From: a virus
Reading direction: 5' to 3' (one strand)
DNA: 64,000 nucleotides
IMG/VR virus record: IMGVR_UViG_3300045283_000397
Location: 1-64,000 of that record
A program made the position numbers and the translations under genes. The notes below the pieces were generated by a model. The model ran no database searches. It saw nothing but the letters and a program-made list of their open reading frames with translations, and was not told where the DNA came from. Position 1 is the stretch's first letter. Every line of letters begins with the position of its first letter. Of the stretch, positions 8,136 to 15,370 are shown one piece after another.

Positions 8136-9041
8136 TTAGTGCTCATAGTTGACCACCTCGGCGGCGTAGCGGTCGATCATCGAGCCGATCTCCTGCGGCG
8201 CGTAGCCCCAGCGTTGGATGGCGCGCGCGGAGGAGATAAGGAAGGGCGGCTTTACCGGGGGAGCCTCGGTAAGTTCGACCTGCTGGCCTAAGCCGGCGGC
8301 GAGGCGCGTAATGGCCTCACGCACCGTTACTTGGCCAGCGGCGGCGCAGGTGACAGCGTTCAGGCCGCGCGGCATTTGATCACGCGCTAAAACGCGCGTA
8401 ATCAACGCGCAGAGGTCCGCGATGTGCACCGCGTTATTGAAAGGAGCGTCGAGGTTGTAAGCCTTTATCTGCACGGGCGCGGCGTGATGGTTACGGTGCA
8501 ACTTGGCAGCGAGGGCTGGCAGCCAGTTGCGCGCGCTGGCGCGCAAACCGATTATGCCGGGTAGGCGCAGCGCGAGCGCGGGTATGTCGAGGCCGGCCAG
8601 GATGCGCTCGCCCATATACTTGCTGGTGCCGTAGGGGTCGGGGTTGAGCCGACGGGAATGCTCATTCAGCACATATATGCCGTTCCCAATGTCGCCGTGG
8701 ACGCAGATGGACGAGAAGAAGATGACGATGCGCGGCTGCCATCTTACGAGGGCATCGGCCAGGCAGAGCATGTCGGCCACATTGTACTCGGCGATTACGT
8801 CAGCCGTGCACCAGGGCCCGGCCGCGGCGCAATGAATGACTGCCTCGGGCGCGGGGCCGGGGAGGCTGCCAACCTCGGCCAAGTCCCAATCGTATAGGCG
8901 CACGCCCAGCGCGTGCAAGGACTGGTTCTCGGGCGAGCGCGCGCGGGCCAGCGCGACCACGTGGGTGCCGGGCAGCGCGGCCAGGGCGCGCGCTACGTGG
9001 CTGCCCGCAAAGCCCCCGGCGCCGGTGATGAGCACCCTCAT
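8136..9041 (-). CDS. NAD-dependent nucleotide-sugar epimerase/dehydratase (extended SDR)
   Basis: The start is the ATG at 9039-9041, which shares a base with the upstream stop (TAATG). The 301-residue protein opens with the Rossmann motif VLITGAGGFAGSH, has VIHCAAAGPW, the substrate-binding FFSSICVHGD and the catalytic YGTSK (Y-x-x-x-K), the order seen in extended short-chain dehydrogenases such as UDP-glucose 4-epimerase and 4-ketohexose reductases. The exact sugar cannot be read. With Glf, WbuC and C-methyltransferase it forms a route to unusual nucleotide sugars. Confidence 0.86.
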   Translation of the reverse strand: MRVLITGAGGFAGSHVARALAALPGTHVVALARARSPENQSLHALGVRLYDWDLAEVGSLPGPAPEAVIHCAAAGPWCTADVIAEYNVADMLCLADALVRWQPRIVIFFSSICVHGDIGNGIYVLNEHSRRLNPDPYGTSKYMGERILAGLDIPALALRLPGIIGLRASARNWLPALAAKLHRNHHAAPVQIKAYNLDAPFNNAVHIADLCALITRVLARDQMPRGLNAVTCAAAGQVTVREAITRLAAGLGQQVELTEAPPVKPPFLISSARAIQRWGYAPQEIGSMIDRYAAEVVNYEH

Positions 9042-9376
9042 TAGTAGATCGTCTCGTAGCGCTCGCTTACCTTGGGCGTTTCCTTCTCGCCCAGGGCGAC
9101 TTCCACGTCGATTACCCCGGCGTCGGCGATCTCGTCCCAGTGTTCCTCGATATACAAATGGGCAACATGCCAGGTGCGATCGCCCCAATCGTAGGGGTCA
9201 TGGTGGGCTGGCCGGCGGCCGTGGAGACTGGTGAGCAAGATACAGCGCTTCTCGCCATAGCCCGCGCGGCGCAGCAGATAATCATCGTAGCTATTGCCGA
9301 AGAGCGAGCAGTCGATGGCCACGGCCGGGATGAATGTGCCCTTGTCGCGGATTTCCAGGAACTTCACGCGCGTCAT
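9041..9376 (-). CDS. Hypothetical protein, 111 aa
   Basis: ATG at 9374-9376 with an SD-like GGGAGG 5 nt upstream. The protein begins MTRVKFLEIRDKGTFIPAVA and contains LRRAGYGEKRCILLTSL and HVAHLYIEEHWDEI. It has no membrane segment. It is the first gene after a 143-bp gene-free stretch that holds a three-way-junction-like fold. Confidence 0.75.
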   Translation of the reverse strand: MTRVKFLEIRDKGTFIPAVAIDCSLFGNSYDDYLLRRAGYGEKRCILLTSLHGRRPAHHDPYDWGDRTWHVAHLYIEEHWDEIADAGVIDVEVALGEKETPKVSERYETIY

Positions 9377-9399
9377 GTAAGCCCTCCCTAAGCATAGGC

Positions 9400-9482
9400 G
9401 TCCCGCAAGGCAACTTTCTCCGATATTCCTGGATCGCTGTTGCCGCTACGTGGGCCGGCTAGGGGGCTAGCCGCTGCGGGAC
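9400..9482. other. Three-way-junction-like folded element in an intergenic gap
   Basis: Within the gap 9377-9519, an 8-bp perfect stem (9400-9407 with 9475-9482) closes two inner perfect stems: 6 bp (9409-9414 with 9439-9444) and 7 bp with a GGGG tetraloop on the + strand (9456-9462 with 9467-9473). All three coexist without conflict. On the minus strand it would lie in the leader of the gene at 9041-9376. It is not a tRNA, since no T-arm is present. Its function is unknown: RNA processing site, attenuator or structured leader. Confidence 0.5.
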
Positions 9483-9519
9483 AAAGGGTAGGTTAGCGCC
9501 GCGCGCGGGCGCGGCAAAG

Positions 9520-9651
9520 CTAAAAGCGCCCAGCCAGTACTTCACGCGCGGCTAGGTACATGCACATGAGCGCGAGGCCGAGCACGAAGGCCATCGCGCC
9601 GCGCAAGTAGCGCGCGGGGATATAGGCGCCGAGGAGTTCCAATAGGTTCAT
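9520..9651 (-). CDS. Single-pass membrane microprotein, 43 aa
   Basis: ATG at 9649-9651, overlapping the stop of the glycosyltransferase as ATGA. The sequence MNLLELLGAYIPARYLRGAM is followed by AFVLGLALMCMYLAA, one clear membrane span, and ends REVLAGRF. The short size and overlap fit the other tiny membrane ORFs of this phage. Function unknown. Confidence 0.6.
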   Translation of the reverse strand: MNLLELLGAYIPARYLRGAMAFVLGLALMCMYLAAREVLAGRF

Positions 9652-10514
9652 TCGGCGGCTATCGATGCGGCGCGGCGCGAGCGGGCCAGGGTTAGGGCGA
9701 GCTCGGCGATGGCCGGGGGGCTGAAGGAGCGCACGCAGTTGCCGTGGCCGAGGGGGCAATCCCAATAGGTGGTGGGCGCCGTGAAGCGCGACTCGCACCC
9801 GCCGCAGCCCAGCGGGGTGGGGATTATATGGGTGGGCACGTCGTTAGGGCGCTCGTGGACGACGTGCTCGGGGTGGGCCATGGTCGTCATGGCGATTACC
9901 GGGGTGCTCGTTGTTTGCGCCAGGATCATGGGGCCGGACTCGGAGCAGATGAAGCAGTCGGCGGAGGCGATAAGGGCGGCTTGGCCCGCGAGCGGAAGCT
10001 TGGAGCGCATGTCGCGCACATTGGTAAGCCCATCGTGGTCTTGGTAGGTGCCCGTGACCACGACATTGAGGTTTTGGGCCGTGAGTAAATCGACCAATTG
10101 CTGCCAAAACTCCAGCGGCAGAGTGCGGATGGGCCAGTTGCGGCAAGGATGGATGACGATCGTGCCGGGGGCCGGGGGGGCTTCGGGGTATTTGAAGTGG
10201 AGGTGGTGCGGAGTGTCTTGATCACCGAAGGCGACCTCGGAATAGGCGTCGATGGGATGTAGCTGGCGCAGCCGGTTCTCGAAGGCCATGTTGAGATCGA
10301 TTTCGCGCGAGTAAGTCAGGTTAGATGAAGGCGAGGCGCCGGCAACGTCGGGGTTGGCCCAGAAGACCTGGGGGTAGGCGGTCTCGACCCATATTTCGTG
10401 GCGCGGGTTCTCCTGGCGCAGGCGGCGGATGATCGGGGTAGTCTCCAGTACGTCGCCCAGCGCGCCGGTGCGCCGGACGAGGATAGATGGGGGTGAAGAA
10501 TGGATGATGGTCAC
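9648..10514 (-). CDS. GT9-family (heptosyltransferase-like) glycosyltransferase
   Basis: This 288-residue protein has the GT-B pattern of ADP-heptose/LPS heptosyltransferases: N-terminal ILVRRTGALGDVLETTPIIR (the G-A-L-G-D motif) and C-terminal ALIASADCFICSESGPMILAQTTSTPVIA. The segment TIVIHPCRNWPIRTL matches the IHP..WP acceptor or donor region. A late Cys cluster (CGGCES, CPLGHGNC) is typical of a subgroup. It overlaps the next ORFs by 4 nt on each side. It probably adds a sugar to a phage or host glycan. Confidence 0.85.
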   Translation of the reverse strand: MTIIHSSPPSILVRRTGALGDVLETTPIIRRLRQENPRHEIWVETAYPQVFWANPDVAGASPSSNLTYSREIDLNMAFENRLRQLHPIDAYSEVAFGDQDTPHHLHFKYPEAPPAPGTIVIHPCRNWPIRTLPLEFWQQLVDLLTAQNLNVVVTGTYQDHDGLTNVRDMRSKLPLAGQAALIASADCFICSESGPMILAQTTSTPVIAMTTMAHPEHVVHERPNDVPTHIIPTPLGCGGCESRFTAPTTYWDCPLGHGNCVRSFSPPAIAELALTLARSRRAASIAAE

Positions 10515-10714
10515 TCCTGCACCTCCAGCAAATCCATAGCCTTGCGGCGCGCGTGGTGCTCATCGGCCATGCCCAGCGCGTAACCGGCCCAGAGCAGAAA
10601 GCGCGGGTCCATGCCAGCTACATCGTCTGGCGGATTAGGTGCGCGCTTGCGGCCCTTGATGAAGTCGTCGTAGCCGCGCTTGAGCGCAAAGGGCCAGTCG
10701 GAGTGGTCGGCCAT
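10511..10714 (-). CDS. Hypothetical protein, 67 aa
   Basis: ATG at 10712-10714, overlapping the upstream stop by one base. The product reads MADHSDWPFALKRGYDDFIK and ends AMDLLEVQE. It is soluble, helical and of unknown function, translationally coupled to the GT9 gene. Confidence 0.68.
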   Translation of the reverse strand: MADHSDWPFALKRGYDDFIKGRKRAPNPPDDVAGMDPRFLLWAGYALGMADEHHARRKAMDLLEVQE

Positions 10715-11214
10715 TACTTCTTGGGCTTGTTGCTGGGGCCGAAAATGCTCTCCATGAGACCCGGCTTGGCTGGCTCGGGGGCCGGGAGGATGGTGGGCGC
10801 GGAGCGGTGCCCCATGGCGCGGTCGGTGGCGGCCTTGTCCTCGGCTGCGCGCGCGGCGGTAGTCTTGTCGCGCGCGGCGCGGTCCTCGTCCATGCGCTTA
10901 TTGATGCGCGCGGTCTCGGCCTGGCTGGCTTCAGCGCGCGCGGTGGCGGCCTTCTGCTCTTCCGCCCTTACGGCGGGGTCTTCCAACTTCATGGCCTCAT
11001 GCAATCTTGCGCCGGTTTCGGCCAGGCGCGCGAGGTGGTCGGTCAGGATGACCGCGCCGTTGGAATAGACCGAGTGGGCCTCGGCCGTGACGCGCGCGAG
11101 GTTGTCGCGCGCGGGGCCGGGGGGCGTCTTACCAGGGACCAGCAGGGCGTCGGCCTGGGCGAGCAAGTCGCGCATGCCGGCGTCGGCATTGGCGTAGTCG
11201 GCGGGGCTGGACAT
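10714..11214 (-). CDS. Hypothetical coiled-coil protein, 166 aa
   Basis: The product starts MSSPADYANADAGMRDLLAQ. Residues ~85-135 are a long Ala/Glu/Arg/Lys-rich helix (EEQKAATARAEASQAETARI), strongly coiled-coil-like, and the tail is Pro-rich, ending IFGPSNKPKK. It lies directly downstream of the GIY-YIG gene, hence in the original capsid operon before endonuclease insertion. A role in virion assembly is plausible but not shown. Confidence 0.72.
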   Translation of the reverse strand: MSSPADYANADAGMRDLLAQADALLVPGKTPPGPARDNLARVTAEAHSVYSNGAVILTDHLARLAETGARLHEAMKLEDPAVRAEEQKAATARAEASQAETARINKRMDEDRAARDKTTAARAAEDKAATDRAMGHRSAPTILPAPEPAKPGLMESIFGPSNKPKK

Positions 11215-11219
11215 GGTCT

Positions 11220-12245
11220 TTATTCCTCTCCTAGGGGTCCATTCTTACCTTGTGCCTTACGCGCGGCCCATTGGGCCTTGGCGCGTTGGCGAGCCGCTTC
11301 TACATATTCTGGAGTGCGACAGGCAGCGCGGATGTTCTGATTTTTCTCTGGAACTGGTTCCAGTTTCCTTATTCTTCTCTCTTCTGCCCGGCGCGCGGAT
11401 ATCTCGGCACTTTGACGCCGCAAACGGGCCAGAAATCTCTCCCGATACTCCGGGTCATTTTCCATTTTCTCAGCCGCCTTAAGGGAAGCGGCCTTGGCTT
11501 GACGGCCCAAGCGCTCGTCACGCACGGCCCTTTTCTCGGGGTCATCTATACAAATCTGGCGCGCCTTATCGGAGGCAGCTTTCAACCAGCCGCGCTTACG
11601 TTCCTGGTATTCCATGTCCTCGTGCCAGCGCCGATGAGCCTTGGATACGTTATTCAACACAATGGCTCTTAACTCTGCCGCCCGCACCGGGTCATTCCAC
11701 TGCTCATGCGCAATAGCTATGGCGGTTAAGGCTTGGGCTACCCCGGCTGCGCGCTTAACCGGATCGTTCCAGCGTGCTTCGCGTTTGCGCTGCAAGTTAG
11801 CTCGATATTCGGGATCTTCTTTCCATTTACGGCGCGTAGACGCATGTGCCAACGGTAGCAAGAAAGCAATACGCTCAGCGCGCTCTTGTTCAGACAGATC
11901 GGCCCAGCGCGCCTTCATAACCGCCGACATATACGGGCTCGTGATCGCAAGAGACTTATGCGGAAGCAAAAGATTATAGCCGAATTCCCTAAGGTGAGAT
12001 TGCTTTTCTTCTATCCAATACAGTTCTCTAATCCATCGCAACTTAGCATCGCATTCTTCGATAAAGTCCCAAAGGAAATTTTCCTGACCGTATTTGTTCC
12101 ACGCATTTTGAAAATGTCGATTGCCATGCACTCCGCGTTCTAAACTCAATATGTGAGATTTTATACGGCCCAGTTTATTTAATGTAGAACCAATGTAGTG
12201 CTTATTGTTGATGGCGTTCCGCGCGGAATAAATGAAGGCTCGCAT
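11220..12245 (-). CDS. GIY-YIG homing endonuclease (free-standing)
   Basis: The 341-residue protein begins MRAFIYSARNAINNKHYIGS; FIY...HYIGS is the GIY-YIG catalytic pair, and IKSHILSLERGVHGNRHFQN supplies the expected Arg/His helix, with the catalytic Glu region near EECDAKLRWIRELYWIEEKQ. The rest is a repetitive Arg/Lys/Glu helical DNA-binding tail (KAHRRWHEDMEYQ, KMENDPEYRERFLARLRRQS). It lies just downstream of the last capsid exon and not inside an intron. A phage-type promoter (12270-12298) and SD GGGAGG precede it. Confidence 0.92.
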   Translation of the reverse strand: MRAFIYSARNAINNKHYIGSTLNKLGRIKSHILSLERGVHGNRHFQNAWNKYGQENFLWDFIEECDAKLRWIRELYWIEEKQSHLREFGYNLLLPHKSLAITSPYMSAVMKARWADLSEQERAERIAFLLPLAHASTRRKWKEDPEYRANLQRKREARWNDPVKRAAGVAQALTAIAIAHEQWNDPVRAAELRAIVLNNVSKAHRRWHEDMEYQERKRGWLKAASDKARQICIDDPEKRAVRDERLGRQAKAASLKAAEKMENDPEYRERFLARLRRQSAEISARRAEERRIRKLEPVPEKNQNIRAACRTPEYVEAARQRAKAQWAARKAQGKNGPLGEE

Positions 12246-12254
12246 TTGGGTTCC

Positions 12255-12292
12255 TCCCCCGAGGAAAAGAGCATAACTCCTTCCTCGGGGGA
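12255..12292. repeat. 12-bp perfect inverted repeat (hairpin) after capsid gene
   Basis: Bases 12255-12266 and 12281-12292 are perfect reverse complements with a 14-nt loop. The stem overlaps the spacer and -10 box of the promoter for the GIY-YIG gene, and its minus-strand 3' arm abuts that gene's SD. It could act as a processing or attenuating hairpin on capsid read-through RNA and also occlude the endonuclease SD. No T-run follows, so a classic terminator is unlikely. Confidence 0.6.
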
Positions 12293-12298
12293 AGTAAA
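12270..12298 (-). promoter_or_regulatory. Sigma70-like phage promoter for the GIY-YIG gene
   Basis: On the minus strand, TTTACT (12293-12298) is followed by a 17-nt spacer and TATGCT (12270-12275). The start CTTTACTTCCCCC is identical to that of the promoter at 38607. It would fire about 18 nt before the endonuclease ATG, giving the homing gene its own transcription. Confidence 0.6.
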
Positions 12299-12311
12299 GG
12301 CTGGGCTGGTC

Positions 12312-15300
12312 TTAAGCTGTTAAGACACCTTGCAGAAAGGCGTTGCTTAACGTCATATTTCCTGCCCACCCAATAAGCCTGCAATTTGTTTAACTACCAG
12401 AGTTTTAAATCTGGCTTCTCCCTGTCACCAGGGAGTTCGGACTATATCTTCACCCCTTGCGGGGGCCGGGCACTCGTGGGTGCATTATTGTTGGGACTCA
12501 GCACCTAGTCTCTACGCCTTCTGCCGAACCTTGTGGCCCTCGGCAGCTTGGCACGGGATTGTCTCTTGCGAGAGGTTCCCCGTTTAACCCGGTTTAGCTA
12601 TGTGTTTGTTACCAAACACCCATGACCAAGCTAATTAAACGATCATGGCGTCTTGATTGACTGAAAATCTGTCAGGGTCAAGCGGACGATTTGTTATTTG
12701 TCCCTGGCTCTTTATCCAAGGCGCCTGCGCGTTGCCGCGCAGATCGGACTATATCTTCAGGCTTGCCAACCGTATGGAGCAACTCGCTGCTTTCCAGCAT
12801 TAAGTTGAACCATTGATCAAACCAAGTCTGTCGGGCGCTCGTGGGCCGATTATCGTTGGAACTCACGGCCTAGTCTCTACGCCTTCCGCCGAACCCTTGT
12901 GGTCCTCGGCGGCTTGGCACGGTATTGTCTCTTGCGAGGGTTTCACCGTATTCACCCAATTGTCTAATGCAGCGTTGCCACTGCACGAGGCTCTGCTCGA
13001 ACCATGTTGCGCCTGGAGTGAGGTCTCCAGTGCAAGTAACGAGTGTTAAGCATATACATAGTGGTGCTGGGTGCACCGCCCACCGCCGACGTAGACGAAG
13101 ACAGCTGGGGCGGCAGCGGGTCGGCGGCGAAGCCCTGGAAGCCGCCGTCGAGCACCACGTCGGCGTTGAGGTACTTGAGGGATTGGAATCCGGCCTCGGC
13201 CATGTCCGGGGCCGCATTCTCGGTCTGGATGCGCTGGATCGCTTGCAGCGCATTCAGGTAATACTTGTACATCACGTTGTCAGCGATGATCAAGTCCGGG
13301 TAGTCGCGCCCGCGGATGAGCGTGACCCAGAGCGAGTCCATCTGCTGGAGGATGGTCGAGCTGGAAAGCACTGCCCCGCCGTTGGTGGCGGCGGACCAGG
13401 ACTGGTTCTGCCAGAAGGACCACTGCGAGCGATCGATGCCGCCGACAGTGCCGCTAGTCGGCGTGGCGGCGACGAGGAGTTGCAGTCCGCCGACGGAGTT
13501 GGTCACGGTTCCGTCGCCGTAGATGCCCTGGGAGAGGCCGTTCATGAAGGTATCCTCTGCGTTCATGATTCGGCTCTCAAGGAGATCTATGATTGCCTCC
13601 TCTCCGCTATTTTGCAACTCTTCCAATCCGCTGATGCTAACGGCGACTGCCGCTTGGCGAATTGGATATTCGGCTGCGGTAAATACCTGAGAGGGAGCGA
13701 TGTTCAACGTCTGGTAGCCGCTGTCAATTATTTGTTAGTGCGCTGGCTTTTTATCCGGCGCTCCTGCACGTTGCCGCGCAGATCAGCACATATCTTCGGT
13801 TTATTAGCTACCGTCGGGCGCTCGTGGGCGGATTATCGTTGGGTCTCACCGCCTGTGCGTTACACCTTCCGCAGCACCTAACGCCCGCTACGGCTCGGCT
13901 CGGTATTGTCCCCGTTTATTGGGGAGATTCACCGAATTCACCCGATTAAGTGGCACAGCAAATATTTGCTAACCACTGGAAGGTTTGATTGTCCGCATAA
14001 TTAAGCTCCTGGACGATCGTCCTTCCGCCTCCGAATGTTTTGCAGTTTTGTTACCCCTGCGCATTAGCCGGGGGACTAACTTATCAGTTAGCCTCTGCGC
14101 GTTGCCGCGCAGCTCGGAGCACATCTTCCCTTCCGGGGCTGGTCCATGCTCTCTACACGCGCCAGGGCCTGTAAGCCCAGCTTGGCTCGGTATTGCCCGC
14201 GTGGGGCTTCCACCGAATTCACCAGCATCCCACCACGCCCTTGTACTGCGCGGCGGCCCCCTAATTAGAGGTTGCCCTTGCGGGTCAGTCGGAGTAGTGC
14301 AGCGTTGTTGCGCTTTTGTTATCGCGCGGGCTTTTTATCCCGCGCATCAATGACTTCATTTTCGCCATTGCTCAGACTATCTTATTAAGCCGACGTAATT
14401 CACGGGCTCTGCGCTTACCTTCGCTTATCTTTCTACCATGGTCTGCGGGCACGCCATTGCGCCAACGACCTGCGGTGCGCGAAGCTTCTATGCCAGCTCG
14501 GGTGGCTTCTTTGGTGAAATCGAAGGAAATCTTGTACGTGTTATAGAGCAAGCCCTTTTCCTCGTACACCTTCATCCACCTTAATTCAGCCGCGCGTTTT
14601 TGAGGCGCCGTTGGGTATAACTCCCCCAGATCCTCCAAGAGGATCATTTTAAACGCCTGCTCGCCATAGCGAACCCAATCTTTCTGAAGTTCCGGTTCAG
14701 CGTGCCCGCCAGCTCTTAGCGTGCACCTATGTTCACGAAACCTCTTCGCGATCAAGCTAGCTATTGTTTTATTATATTTACGCTGGGCTGTTTTTCTGCC
14801 ACCAGTGCAACCAACATAGACTTTATTCGTGATCGTATTCAAAAGTCCGTAAACTACTGCCATTCGGGATCCCCCTCTCTGGCTAGACGACTTACTGGGC
14901 GCTCGTGGCGGGGTTATTCTTTCGTCACCCGCTAGTCGTTACACCCACCATAGCCCTGAAGCTTACCTCGCCTCGTAGGCGAAATAAAGGCTTTACGTCT
15001 ATGGCTCGGCTCGGTGTTGGCGTCTCAGCGTCCACCGAATTCACCCAGTTTTACATGAGCCGCATTCAACTCATGTTGTCAGCCAACTCGCCCGTGCGAT
15101 TTCTGAGCGTGGTGGTGACAATTTCGGAGCAGTCTTTGTTACACCCCCAGTCAGGGGCGGCCCGCTAGGGGCTCTGCATGTCCCCATGCAGCTCGGAGCA
15201 CCTCACGCCTTCCGGCGACGGCCCATGCTCTCTACACGCGCCAGAGCCCTTGTGGAGCTCAGCTTGGCTCGGGATTGCCCGTTCTGGGCTTCCCCCGACT

Positions 15301-15370
15301 TCGCCGTCATCCCGGCGCACCCTTTTAGCTGCGCGCCGGCCCTCTCCGCAAGAAGGTTCGGGAAAGCCAT
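12312..15370 (-). CDS. Major capsid protein, split into seven exons by six group I introns
   Basis: Minus-strand exons are 15370-15351, 15129-15069, 14312-14269, 14042-13972, 13724-13001, 12686-12639 and 12381-12312. Joined, they give 1038 nt and 345 residues with no frame break. The start ATG (15368-15370) has SD AAAGGAGG. Junction residues restore the pattern of podovirus HK97-fold capsid proteins: MAFPNLL+SEIVTTTLRNR, ADNMS+RNNAALL, KGNL+KTFGGG, FQW-Y-SGYQTLNIAPS, RRNMV+PLDPDRF, AMIV+RLIGWAGN. The C-terminus is LSNAFLQGVLTA. Scaffold and portal genes lie upstream, as usual. Expression of capsid therefore depends on six splicing events. Without joining, only the 247-residue main-exon fragment would be seen. 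Confidence 0.94.
12382..12638 (-). ncRNA. Group I intron 6 of the capsid gene (257 nt, no ORF)
   Basis: The intron follows ATCGT of exon 6 and ends with G before CAGGCTTATT of exon 7. Core landmarks on the minus strand are CAATCCCGTGCCAAGC (P4 region), GTAGAGACTAGG (P7 5' strand) and GAAGATATAGTCC (P3/P7 3' strand), so P7 is GACTA/TAGTC. P1 is supported by CCAUGA of the exon pairing with UCAUGG inside the intron, with a terminal U.G pair possible. It closely resembles intron 5. Confidence 0.93.
12687..13000 (-). ncRNA. Group I intron 5 of the capsid gene (314 nt, no ORF)
   Basis: It starts after ATGGT of exon 5 and ends in G before TCCGCTTGAC. Core elements are CAATACCGTGCCAAGC, GTAGAGACTAGG and GAAGATATAGTCCG, the P7 pair again being GACTA/TAGTC, followed by a GC hairpin (CTGCGCGGCAACGCGCAG). 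Splicing restores N-M-V-P-L-D. The extra length lies in peripheral sequence with no ORF of note. Confidence 0.93.
13725..13971 (-). ncRNA. Group I intron 4 of the capsid gene (247 nt, no ORF)
   Basis: It interrupts the codon for Tyr in W-Y-S-G-Y: the 5' exon ends TGGT, the intron ends in G, and the 3' exon starts ACAGC. P1 is a clear 6-bp helix, AGUGGU of the exon with GCCACU in the intron, placing a U.G wobble at the splice site as required. P7 is GCACA/TGTGC, different from introns 5 and 6 but still paired, which is covariation. Confidence 0.94.
14043..14268 (-). ncRNA. Group I intron 3 of the capsid gene (226 nt, no ORF)
   Basis: It begins after GGCAACCT of exon 3 and ends in G before CAAAACATTC. 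P7 is GAGCA (plus-strand positions 14147-14151) with TGCTC (14117-14121). P4-type CAATACCGAGCCAAGC is present. Splicing restores G-N-L-K-T-F. It is strikingly similar to intron 1 over its whole length, including the 5' GGGCCG..GCGCGCAG segment, which suggests intron duplication. Confidence 0.92.
14313..15068 (-). ncRNA. Group I intron 2 of the capsid gene (756 nt, carries GIY-YIG ORF)
   Basis: It starts after ATGAGT of exon 2 and ends in G before CGCAACAACG. P1 is a perfect 8-bp helix, ACAUGAGU of the exon with GCUCAUGU in the intron, with U.G at the splice site. P7 is CGACT/AGTCG. The ribozyme core lies at about 14,880-15,060 and the endonuclease ORF (14372-14863) occupies the 3' half. Splicing gives M-S-R-N-N-A. 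It is the only capsid intron with a homing gene. Confidence 0.94.
14372..14863 (-). CDS. Intron-encoded GIY-YIG homing endonuclease
   Basis: This 163-residue ORF lies inside capsid intron 2. It starts MAVVYGLLNTITNKVYVGCT: VYG...VYVG is the GIY-YIG pair. RFREHRCTLRAGG gives the conserved Arg/His helix. LLEDLGE with AAELRWMKVYEEKGLLYNTY gives the downstream catalytic Glu region. The C-terminal RKISEGKRRARELRRLNKIV is a basic NUMOD-like tail. GAGAGGGGG precedes the ATG as an SD. It would mobilise intron 2 into intron-less capsid alleles. Confidence 0.92.
   Translation of the reverse strand: MAVVYGLLNTITNKVYVGCTGGRKTAQRKYNKTIASLIAKRFREHRCTLRAGGHAEPELQKDWVRYGEQAFKMILLEDLGELYPTAPQKRAAELRWMKVYEEKGLLYNTYKISFDFTKEATRAGIEASRTAGRWRNGVPADHGRKISEGKRRARELRRLNKIV
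15130..15350 (-). ncRNA. Group I intron 1 of the capsid gene (221 nt, no ORF)
   Basis: It lies after only 20 nt of coding sequence (exon 1 ends CCTTCT) and ends in G before CTCCGAAATT. P7 is GAGCA (plus-strand 15226-15230) with TGCTC (15196-15200). CAATCCCGAGCCAAGC marks P4. At 221 nt it is close to the minimal size of natural group I ribozymes. Splicing restores L-L-S-E-I-V. The exact 5' splice base is inferred from phase and the following capsid consensus. Confidence 0.9.

Noticed and set aside
12964-13707. A free-standing truncated capsid gene of 247 aa
   Set aside because: It is the main capsid exon; its first and last residues are intron-derived or lack flanking capsid segments, which are found in the other six exons.
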